29,096 nt of DNA, from assembly GCA_964435925.1 (NCBI GenBank), contig CAYTBG010000027.1, positions 1-29,096 on the forward strand. The letters are read 5' to 3'. The stretch comes from SOIV01 sp964435925 (lineage in GTDB: Bacteria; Acidobacteriota; Aminicenantia; Aminicenantales; Aminicenantaceae). The notes below the pieces were generated by a model, which was given only the letters and a program-made list of their open reading frames with translations, was not told where the DNA came from and searched no databases. This document shows, one piece after another, positions 1 to 7,078 of the stretch. Numbering within the stretch: the first letter of the stretch is position 1; each line of letters opens with the position of its first letter. A program made the translations under genes and the position numbers.

Positions 1-128
1 AAACTGTCTGGAGATTGTCAGATATAATGAATGGCCTTATGGCTTTCCCCAACCTCGTCGGCCTTATCGGCCTCAGCGCGATTATTGTCTCTGAAACAAA
101 TAAATATTTTTATAAAAGACAAAAATAG
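1..128 (+). CDS. Sodium:alanine symporter (AGCS family), C-terminal fragment
   Basis: The frame beginning at base 3 is open from the window edge to a TAG stop at 126-128. It encodes about 41 residues containing DIMNGLMAFPNLVGLIGLS followed by a short charged tail (ETNKYFYKRQK). An N-G-L-M-A-x-P-N-L-x-G-L run followed by a hydrophobic helix and E-T is what I recognise as the last transmembrane segment of AGCS (alanine or glycine:cation symporter) proteins. These take up small neutral amino acids with Na+ across the inner membrane. The rest of the gene lies upstream of the window. A different-frame ORF starting at base 31 is a shadow. An amino-acid importer fits the amino-acid catabolic genes elsewhere in the window. 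The identification rests on a short match. Confidence 0.72.
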   Translation, partial: TVWRLSDIMNGLMAFPNLVGLIGLSAIIVSETNKYFYKRQK

Positions 129-266
129 ACCGCCTGTTTTAGAGATATCCACCCTGGCCCATTTTGCCTTCCGTCATAAAAAAGAAGATGTTTGCGGCAT
201 CTCCTTCTGCATTTACACTATCCAATTTTTGTGCTATCGTTTAGGACGAAAAATTTAGAGAAAAAA

Positions 267-1628
267 ATGAGGACACAATCTCTGCGGATACTTATCAGCT
301 CAGCCCGCAAGTTTGTCAACATGGGTGCCCTTTCCCGTCTATGGAACTTAATGAAAAATTTCCATGCTGCTGATATTTCTTCTCTTATGAATCACCTCGT
401 CTTCAGAGAAAAGCTGATTATTTTCAACGTGCTTTTTGAAAAAGACAAAGAAAAGACTGGGGAAGTATTAAGTGAGTTGGATCCTGAAGATGCTGCCCAA
501 ATTTTAAAAGAGCTTCAATTAGAACAAATTTCTAATCTTTTCCATATTATCCCTCCTGATGATGTTGCGCCAATTCTCGATCTCCTTCCCGATGATATGA
601 AAGAATCCATACTGGCCGCCATGGAAGAAAAACCTTCAGAAGATGTAAAGGAACTTCTCCTTTACGAGGAAGAAACAGCAGGCCGAATAATGTCACAGGA
701 TTTTTATGCTCTGGATCAGAAAACCAATGTTTCAGATGCCATAACAGCCATGCAGCTTGAAGCAGATGTGGAATCTGCTTTCTACCTTTATGCAATAGAT
801 GAACAGAATCGCTTGGTAGGAGTTGTTTCTTTGAGGCAACTTCTTTTTGCCCCCCCCAATACTCCCTTGAAAGATATCATGACTGAAGATGTCATAAGCG
901 TTCACCCTGAAACAGACCAGGAACAAGTAGCACGAAATGTGGCAGATTACAATTTTGTTGCCATCCCTGTCGTTGATTCTGAAGATAAACTGATCGGCGT
1001 AGTAACCGTTGACGATGTTATCGATGTTATCGATAAGGAAGCCACTGAAGATATTTATAAAATGGCCTCTTTAGATACAACTGATAGAATTCAGGACAGC
1101 CCTCTAAAATCCATAAAAAAGAGGCTTCCCTTTCTCATGTTCAGCCTTCTCACTGCCTCTCTCGCTCCCTTTGTTGTCCACTATTTTGAAGATACTATTA
1201 AAGCTTTTGTAACTTTAGCTGTTTTCATGCCTCTGGTTGCAGCCCTGGGAGGGATTGCAGGAAATCAGACCATAGCGATCGTCGTGAGGGAAATTGCCAT
1301 CGGCCAAGCTGATTGGATTTCCGCAAGAAAAGCGCTGCTTAAAGAAATGCTGGTTGGTATCGGAAATGGCATTATCATCGGGTTAATCTTAGCTACTATC
1401 TCTTATTTATTAATGAAAAATCCATATTTAGGGTTTATCTTGGGATTGGCCATCATTGCTAACATCTTCGTTGCCGCCCTCCTCGGGACTATCATCCCTT
1501 TATTCCTGAAATTACTCCGGTTGGACCCAGCACTGGGGTCAGTTAATCTTCTCACTATGTGCACTGATACGATTGGTCTACTCTCTTTTCTTGGGCTGGG
1601 AACCCTCTTCCTGAGTAAACTCGTATAA
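267..1628 (+). CDS. mgtE: Magnesium transporter MgtE
   Basis: Inner-membrane Mg2+ channel/transporter gated by intracellular Mg2+. With the ATG at 267 the protein has 453 residues, the usual MgtE length; an upstream in-frame ATG at 192 would add 25 residues that do not look like MgtE. Residues about 30-135 form the acidic helical N domain (LDPEDAAQIL, LPDDMKESIL). Residues about 140-260 form two CBS domains (RIMSQDFYALD, DIMTEDVISVHPETD, VVTVDDVIDVID). Residues about 285-453 carry the five-helix pore, with GGIAGNQTIAIVVREIAIGQ. The acidic residue in the last helix (MCTD, D434) corresponds to the Mg2+-selectivity Asp of MgtE family pores. recO starts 7 bases after the stop, so the two are probably co-transcribed. 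Confidence 0.93.
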   Translation: MRTQSLRILISSARKFVNMGALSRLWNLMKNFHAADISSLMNHLVFREKLIIFNVLFEKDKEKTGEVLSELDPEDAAQILKELQLEQISNLFHIIPPDDVAPILDLLPDDMKESILAAMEEKPSEDVKELLLYEEETAGRIMSQDFYALDQKTNVSDAITAMQLEADVESAFYLYAIDEQNRLVGVVSLRQLLFAPPNTPLKDIMTEDVISVHPETDQEQVARNVADYNFVAIPVVDSEDKLIGVVTVDDVIDVIDKEATEDIYKMASLDTTDRIQDSPLKSIKKRLPFLMFSLLTASLAPFVVHYFEDTIKAFVTLAVFMPLVAALGGIAGNQTIAIVVREIAIGQADWISARKALLKEMLVGIGNGIIIGLILATISYLLMKNPYLGFILGLAIIANIFVAALLGTIIPLFLKLLRLDPALGSVNLLTMCTDTIGLLSFLGLGTLFLSKLV

Positions 1629-1635
1629 TCCACTC

Positions 1636-2367
1636 ATGTCTCTTGAGCAATCTGAAGCCATCGTCTTGCGAAGCTTTATCGTCGGCGAGCAGGATAAAAT
1701 TGTTGTCCTTTTTTCTCGAGATAAAGGAATTATAAGAGGTGTTGCTAAAGGTGCTCGAAAATTCGGAAGTCGTTTTGGAAGCAGTTTAGAACCTTTGTCC
1801 CTGGTTAAAGTATTTTATTATGAAAAAGAAAGAAAAGATTTAGTCACTGTAAGTAACTGTGATCTCGTTGAATCTTTTTTTGAGATCCAGGACGACCTTC
1901 AAACATCCTTCACACTTAGTTATTTTGCCGAACTTATAGAAGAATTCTCTCCTACAAGGGCAAAAGACGATACTCTCTACCGCCTGTTGCTTTCTGTCCT
2001 GAATTCGCTCAAAGGCGGGGGAGATTTAAGCTTTTTAACCCGGTATTTTGAAGCCTGGCTTCTTAAAATAGATGGAGTGCTTCCGGAGTTAAATAAATGC
2101 AAAAAATGTCGGAAAATCCTTACTGACTCTGGTTGGCTCTCTCCTAAAAAGGACGGTGTCTTTTGTAACCACTGCGCATCCCAAAAAAGAGAAGGAATTA
2201 CGCCTGAATTAGGCTCCTTTGTTCAATGGATCAAAAAAAACACTCCTCCAAAAAAGGGACCTCTGCCCTTTTCCACCTCAGAACTTGAAAGCATCAAGAA
2301 AATACTCCAAGATATCATTATTTTTCATCTCGAAAAAAAACCTAAAACCCTCCGTTATCTGAAGTGA
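1636..2367 (+). CDS. recO: DNA repair protein RecO
   Basis: RecO mediates RecF-pathway recombination by helping load RecA on SSB-coated DNA and annealing strands. The 243-residue product has the family's usual length. An N-terminal OB fold covers about residues 1-80 (AIVLRSFIVGEQDKIVVLFS, then GIIRGVAKGARK). A helical C-terminal region holds a four-cysteine zinc site: CKKC at 155-158 and CNHC at 177-180. The ATG at 1636 lies 7 bases past the mgtE stop and has no strong ribosome-binding site, which suggests translational coupling. A family A miniature element begins 11 bases past the stop. Confidence 0.9.
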   Translation: MSLEQSEAIVLRSFIVGEQDKIVVLFSRDKGIIRGVAKGARKFGSRFGSSLEPLSLVKVFYYEKERKDLVTVSNCDLVESFFEIQDDLQTSFTLSYFAELIEEFSPTRAKDDTLYRLLLSVLNSLKGGGDLSFLTRYFEAWLLKIDGVLPELNKCKKCRKILTDSGWLSPKKDGVFCNHCASQKREGITPELGSFVQWIKKNTPPKKGPLPFSTSELESIKKILQDIIIFHLEKKPKTLRYLK

Positions 2368-2378
2368 ACGGGCAGATA

Positions 2379-2593
2379 GGGTCAGGTCTTGCTTTTTGCT
2401 TTTCTCAAAAATCTCATACAAACGCATTAAAATCTCACTGCAAGGATGAAAGCGACATAGATATTTCCTATCTTCAGGATGAGAGTGCCACGCCCCCCTA
2501 CCCATTTATAAAAGGAGCGGGGTCGCCCGCAATGTAATGCATAAGTATGAATTGCGTATGTATGAGTAAAGGCAAAAAGCAAGACCTGACCCC
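2379..2593. repeat. Family A miniature inverted-repeat element, copy 1
   Basis: A 215-bp element bounded by perfect inverted arms of 21 bases: 2379-2399, beginning GGGTCAGGTCTTGC, and 2572-2592, ending CAAGACCTGACCC. The inverted similarity continues imperfectly inward (CTCATACAAACGCA on the left against the complement of the right side). A GC-rich hairpin sits inside (GCGGG 2517-2521, loop GTCG, CCCGC 2526-2530). No transposase is encoded. Copy 2 at 17321-17542 has the same arms and clearly homologous interior; a third arm ends the window. The structure is that of a non-autonomous element (MITE). Similar GGGGTCAGGTCTTG termini are, as I recall, found near Y1/REP-associated transposases in other genomes, but I could not check this. 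It fills most of the 284-bp gap between recO and the next gene. Confidence 0.85.
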
Positions 2594-2651
2594 ACCAACT
2601 TGATTTTTTGGCAGAAAAGAATAAACTATTAATCTTTTACGGAGATAAAAA

Positions 2652-3170
2652 ATGAAAGGAGAAAACGTGAGTCAATGCAAAATATGCGGTAAAAATATTG
2701 ATCCAAAAATTCCCTTTTTCGTCATTTCCTTCAATAAAGAGGCTATTGAGAACGGAACCAAGAAAATAATCCAATCCGAGGAAGGAGCTTCTATCTGTGA
2801 AGAATGCGGCAAGGAAGGCCTTACCTCAGTTCTCAGGCACCTGAAACTCATCCATGATTCTGATACTGAGCTCAATCAAAAGATGCAATCCATAGAGAAA
2901 TCAATCAATATGGAAGCTTTGATGAAAGAGTTTGGAATTTCAGGGGAAAAAATGGGAACTAAGAATCAATATCTGGCAAGATGTCCCTTCCACGATCAAG
3001 AGGCATCTTTCTTAATCGACGCTAAGACAAAGGAATATTTTTGCTTCTGTGAAGGATTGAGAGGAGATGTTTTCAGCTTCGTCATCAATTACGATAGAGA
3101 TGTCAACCATAAACACATGACTTTGAAACAGGCCGTTGATTATCTGATGGAAAAATTCCCGATTCAATAG
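2652..3170 (+). CDS. Double zinc-finger protein with DnaG-type CHC2-like domain
   Basis: 172 residues; GGAG at 2641-2644 supports the ATG at 2652. The N-terminal half has two CxxC pairs (CKIC 9-12 and CEEC 49-52), a treble-clef or ribbon-like zinc site. The C-terminal half resembles the zinc finger of bacterial primase: CPFH (111-114), about 15 residues, EYFCFCEG, then RGDVFSFV, then a helix (LKQAVDYLMEKF). In primases the second half normally reads C-F-x-C-G; here it is C-F-C-E-G, so the last ligand is shifted by one. No TOPRIM or helicase-binding part is present, so this is not a primase. It probably binds nucleic acid; its partner is unknown. The S46 peptidase starts 50 bases downstream on the same strand. 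Confidence 0.6.
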   Translation: MKGENVSQCKICGKNIDPKIPFFVISFNKEAIENGTKKIIQSEEGASICEECGKEGLTSVLRHLKLIHDSDTELNQKMQSIEKSINMEALMKEFGISGEKMGTKNQYLARCPFHDQEASFLIDAKTKEYFCFCEGLRGDVFSFVINYDRDVNHKHMTLKQAVDYLMEKFPIQ

Positions 3171-3220
3171 CTTGCAGTCTTCGCAATTTTATCCCGATAA
3201 AACCTCAAAGGAGAAAAAAG

Positions 3221-5383
3221 ATGCGATTTAAACGAGTTCTGTTAATTTTCGCTATTTTCTTTTTGTTTGCCGGAGTAACCTCCTTTTCCCTCGCTGATGA
3301 AGGCATGTGGATGCCACATCAGATGAAAAACCTCAACCTCAAGGATTTAGGTCTTAAGATGAACCCAGATAATCTTTACAAGAAGGACGGAACAGGCCTG
3401 ATGAGCGCCGTGGTCTATCTGGGTGGCGGGACTGGAGGATTTGTAAGCTGCGAGGGTCTTATTCTGACAAATCATCATGTAGCTTTCGGTGCCTTGCAGC
3501 GAGCATCTACTGAGAAAAAAGACCACATTAAAAACGGATTTATTGCCTGGGGTAAAGATGAGGAAATTTCTGCCAAAGGTTACATTGCTGATGTTCTTTT
3601 AGGATATGAAAAGGTGACAGATGAGGTCTTATCCCGTATAAGTCCTCAAATGTCTTACATGGAGAAATATAATGCCATCGACAGGGCAAAGAAAAAATTG
3701 ATTGCCAGAGCAGAAAAGGAAGGAAAAGACATCCGTTGCACCGTGGCTAGCATGTACAGCGGAAATGAATATTACCTTTTTCGGTTTAAAAGAATAAAGG
3801 ATATTCGACTCGTCTACGCCCCGCCGCAGGATCTCGGAAATTTTGGCGGGGACATAGACAATTGGATGTGGCCTCGGCACACATGCGATTTTTCATTTTT
3901 AAGGGCTTATGTTTCAGAAGATAATGTTGGCGTTGATTTCAGTCAAAACAATGTCCCCTATAAGCCAAAATCCATATTAAAGATCTCTATCGAGGGTTTC
4001 AAAGAAGGAGATTTTACTTTTGTCATGGGTTATCCTGGAAGGACATACAGAAATTATTCTCTTTCAGAACTTCAATTTGATATGGACGCCATGTTGAAAA
4101 GAATGGAAATCTATAAAGATACTATCGCCTTCTTTGAAAAAGCTGGAGAAGAATCGAGAGAGATTCAAATCAAATATGCACGTTTGATTACAGGGCTCAA
4201 TAACTCTCTAAAAAATTATCAGGGAAAAATTGAGGGAATGGGGAAAACATCTGTCGTTGACCGGAAAAAATCCCAAGAAAGGGATTTTCTGGAATGGGTG
4301 AATAAAGACCGGGAAAGACAGAAGAAATGTGGAGAAATTCTGGGAAAAGTAAAGAATTTTATGCAAAAATATTCCGTGTATTACTGGAAAAATAACTTAC
4401 TCTCAGGACTTGTGAGTTCTTATTTTGGCCCAGCCGTACTTGCCCAGGGATACAAAGTTTGGAGGACTGCCGAAGAGAGGCAGAAACCGGATATGGAAAG
4501 AGAGCCTTCTTACCAGGAGCGGGATTTGCCTTTCATCAAGATGAGAATCCAGCTTGCAGAGAAAGGTTATGACCTCAAAACTGACAGAAGTTTTTTAAAA
4601 TACACGCTCAAGAAGCTTTTTGACCGTCCTGAAGATCAGGTCCCTGCAGCTTTTAAAGAAATCATAGGGAAACATTCGGAAAAAGCTGTGGATGATTATG
4701 TCGATCATCTCTATGATAAGACATCCCTTGCCGATCCCAAAAAAAGACTGGAGTTTCTCGACAAGAAGCCGGTCGAGCTCATGAAACTTAACGATCCCAT
4801 CCTCAATCTTGCGGCAGAACTTGAAAAAGAAATGAAAGTTCTAAGGGAAGAAAAGAAGGCCCTCGATCAAGAACGTCTGGAAATGAAAAAAGTCTATGTG
4901 GATTCTCTTATGAAGCTGAAGGGAGGGAGAATTGCTCCTGACGCTAACTCTACAATTCGTTTTACCTATGGATCTGTCGAGGGATATTACCCCAAAGACG
5001 CTGTATACTATCTTCCCCAAACAGCTTTAAAGGGAGTAATCGAGAAAGATACCGGGAAATTCCCTTTTCATGTTCCTGAGAAACTTAAAGAGCTTTATGC
5101 GGAAAAAGATTTTGGCCCCTATATAGATAAAAAACTAAAAGATATCCCGGCCTGCTTCCTCAACACCACAAACGTCACTGGAGGAAATTCAGGCTCTCCT
5201 ACTCTCAACGCAAAAGGAGAACAGGTAGGCATCATTTTCGATATGACCTATGAGAGCGTTATAGGAGATTACTATATCGTTCCAGAGCTGCAGAGAACTA
5301 TCAGCGTCGATATCCGCTATGTTCTTTTTATAACTGATAAATTTTCAGGCGCAAAGCATATTATTAAAGAATTAGGATATTAA
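3221..5383 (+). CDS. S46 family serine dipeptidyl peptidase (DPP7/DPP11-like)
   Basis: Removes N-terminal dipeptides from peptides in the periplasm or at the cell surface. 720 residues, the family's normal length. The signal peptide is at 1-25 (cleavage likely after SFSLA). The first motif LILTNHHVAFG gives catalytic His86; DNWMWPRHTCDFSF gives Asp223; TGGNSGSPT gives nucleophile Ser657. A helical domain inserted between about 270 and 560 is typical. The position 18 residues after the Ser decides specificity in characterised members (Gly in DPP7-type, Arg in DPP11-type, as I recall); here it is Met675 (FDMTYES), so the P1 preference cannot be transferred. AAAGGAG lies just upstream of the ATG. 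Confidence 0.92.
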   Translation: MRFKRVLLIFAIFFLFAGVTSFSLADEGMWMPHQMKNLNLKDLGLKMNPDNLYKKDGTGLMSAVVYLGGGTGGFVSCEGLILTNHHVAFGALQRASTEKKDHIKNGFIAWGKDEEISAKGYIADVLLGYEKVTDEVLSRISPQMSYMEKYNAIDRAKKKLIARAEKEGKDIRCTVASMYSGNEYYLFRFKRIKDIRLVYAPPQDLGNFGGDIDNWMWPRHTCDFSFLRAYVSEDNVGVDFSQNNVPYKPKSILKISIEGFKEGDFTFVMGYPGRTYRNYSLSELQFDMDAMLKRMEIYKDTIAFFEKAGEESREIQIKYARLITGLNNSLKNYQGKIEGMGKTSVVDRKKSQERDFLEWVNKDRERQKKCGEILGKVKNFMQKYSVYYWKNNLLSGLVSSYFGPAVLAQGYKVWRTAEERQKPDMEREPSYQERDLPFIKMRIQLAEKGYDLKTDRSFLKYTLKKLFDRPEDQVPAAFKEIIGKHSEKAVDDYVDHLYDKTSLADPKKRLEFLDKKPVELMKLNDPILNLAAELEKEMKVLREEKKALDQERLEMKKVYVDSLMKLKGGRIAPDANSTIRFTYGSVEGYYPKDAVYYLPQTALKGVIEKDTGKFPFHVPEKLKELYAEKDFGPYIDKKLKDIPACFLNTTNVTGGNSGSPTLNAKGEQVGIIFDMTYESVIGDYYIVPELQRTISVDIRYVLFITDKFSGAKHIIKELGY

Positions 5384-5541
5384 AACAGACTGGCTTGAAA
5401 TTCTTATTTGTAACATCTTCTTTCGTTCAACCTTCCAGAGAGATTTACGACTAAATATTAGTGTTGAATATTGCCTTTGAATTCATGTCTATTTTCGTCT
5501 ACTCAAGACTATTCAATATGTTTAAAAGGAATTAATTTTAT

Positions 5542-5570
5542 TTGAAATTCGTGTTTTTTTGTGTTATGAG
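5542..5570 (+). promoter_or_regulatory. Predicted sigma70-type promoter for the AMIN/PKD gene
   Basis: TTGAAA (5542-5547), a 17-base spacer and TATGAG (5565-5570) lie 45 bases before the ATG at 5616, which has a GGGAGG ribosome-binding site. The rest of the 232-bp gap after the S46 gene is AT-rich with nothing else recognisable. Match to consensus is only partial. Confidence 0.35.
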
Positions 5571-5615
5571 TTAGTCAAACAGTGATTCATCCAAAATCAC
5601 TTAGGGAGGCTACTG

Positions 5616-7043
5616 ATGATTAGGAAAAATCTTTCTCTTTTCCCTTTTTTATTTATATTTATTATTCTTCTTGCCACATTTTCTTTTTCCCAACAGAGTG
5701 GCAGTTTAGAAAAAATTGTTATTTCTAAGACTGAAAAAACTCTTGAAGTTAGAGTACTTTTAAGCTTTTTCTCTTACTACCGCCAGTTTGAACTGTCTGG
5801 ACCTAATCGAGTTGTCATCGACTGTTTTGACACAAGAAGTATTAAGGCACCTCGTTTCCTCAGGGTGAATGCTCTTGGAGTCCGTGGAATCAGAACAGGT
5901 ATGTTTAAGCCTGGTACAGCCAGAGTTGTTTTTGATATGATCGATCAAATTCCCCCGTATAGAATCGAGAGTATTGAGAATGGATTGAGAATATTATTCT
6001 GGCCGGAAGAAGAAAAGGTTATTGAAGAAAAAGTAGAAATTGAAAGAGAAGATGCGATTTGTGATATAAAGGTCAATCCTGTGAAGGCTAACGTGAATGA
6101 TCCGATATTTGTGGATATGAGCGGGTCTCTGCATGCCAAATCCATGGAAGCAGAAGTTTTTGACAAAGAAGGAATGAAAATCACCTCCCAGAGGCTAACT
6201 CCAGATTCTCCCAAATGGGAGACAAGATTTGATACGCCAGGAGAGTATTTTTTTAAGGGAAAAGCTTTCAGCACGGAAGATAAGCCATCTGAAAGTCTCT
6301 GTGAAGCCAGAACGTATATTAATTTTCCGCCTGTTAGCAAATTGGAGTGCAGCCCATGTAAAGATAAAATCCTAAAACCTATCACTTTGGATGCTACCGG
6401 TTCTGCTGACCACGATGGGCAGGTTATCAGGGTAGACTTTGAGATCGCCGATGAGGAAGGAAACTTAGTCGATAGATTTACGGATAATGAAATACCTTTT
6501 TCCTGGGAAAAAGTATTTGAAGATAAAGGCGTATATACTGTAACAGCTATTGGCACGGATGATTATGGCGCAATGTCCGAACCAACCCAGGTTAAGGTAG
6601 TAGCAAGGGGAGGCAAAAAGAGACTTCGCATCCTGCTGGATGCAGGTGCTCTGGCTGCCCGAGGACAAGGAACGTATATTGTATTCCCGGTAGGACGACT
6701 GGGCATAGTCTATGAGATCTTTAGCGGCACGTTAGATATCATTATCTCAGGAGGGGGAGCTTATTCTAATGCCAGTGCACCCTGGAAGTCATTCTACAAC
6801 GGCAGCCTGCTTCTCAATTTACACCTTGGACCTGTTTTCATCGGAGCTGGCGCTGGTATCACGACAGGGGACCAAGAAACATTGCCAGAATCCTATGGTG
6901 AAGCCATTGCCAATATCGGGATCGACATGTTTTCAATTAGTAAAACTAAATTCTCTCTCCTCTTTGAAGCAGCGGGACCTGTTACGGATTTATCATTCAA
7001 AGAACACCATAAAATAATGGCCGGTTTAAGGCTTACATTTTAG
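5616..7043 (+). CDS. Secreted AMIN-domain/PKD-domain envelope protein with beta-barrel-like C-terminus
   Basis: 475 residues starting with a signal peptide (about 1-25, FSFSQQ). Residues about 30-130 look like an AMIN domain (VRVLLSFFSYYRQFELSGPN, RVVIDCFD, GIRTGMFKPGTARVVFDM), a beta-rich domain that targets proteins to the cell wall or secretin complexes. About 145-235 may be a first Ig-like unit, and 238-330 is a PKD-like domain (PITLDATGSADHDGQVIRVD, GVYTVTAIGTDDYG). About 340-475 alternates hydrophobic and Gly/Ser residues and ends in LRLTF; a terminal Phe is typical of outer-membrane barrel strands. This suggests a periplasmic sensor or adaptor fused to a small barrel. Its function is not known. 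It converges on hutH with 35 bases between. Confidence 0.7.
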   Translation: MIRKNLSLFPFLFIFIILLATFSFSQQSGSLEKIVISKTEKTLEVRVLLSFFSYYRQFELSGPNRVVIDCFDTRSIKAPRFLRVNALGVRGIRTGMFKPGTARVVFDMIDQIPPYRIESIENGLRILFWPEEEKVIEEKVEIEREDAICDIKVNPVKANVNDPIFVDMSGSLHAKSMEAEVFDKEGMKITSQRLTPDSPKWETRFDTPGEYFFKGKAFSTEDKPSESLCEARTYINFPPVSKLECSPCKDKILKPITLDATGSADHDGQVIRVDFEIADEEGNLVDRFTDNEIPFSWEKVFEDKGVYTVTAIGTDDYGAMSEPTQVKVVARGGKKRLRILLDAGALAARGQGTYIVFPVGRLGIVYEIFSGTLDIIISGGGAYSNASAPWKSFYNGSLLLNLHLGPVFIGAGAGITTGDQETLPESYGEAIANIGIDMFSISKTKFSLLFEAAGPVTDLSFKEHHKIMAGLRLTF

Positions 7044-7078
7044 CCTAAAGAAAAGCCCATTACGGAAAGGATCTTACT

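Noticed and set aside
160..220. A weak hairpin (AGATG/CATCT) between the AGCS gene and mgtE
   Set aside because: Five-base stem without a following T-run; not a convincing terminator.
31..258. A 75-codon plus-strand ORF at the window start
   Set aside because: It overlaps, in another frame, the recognisable C-terminus of an AGCS symporter (frame from base 3, stop at 126-128) and has no family features.
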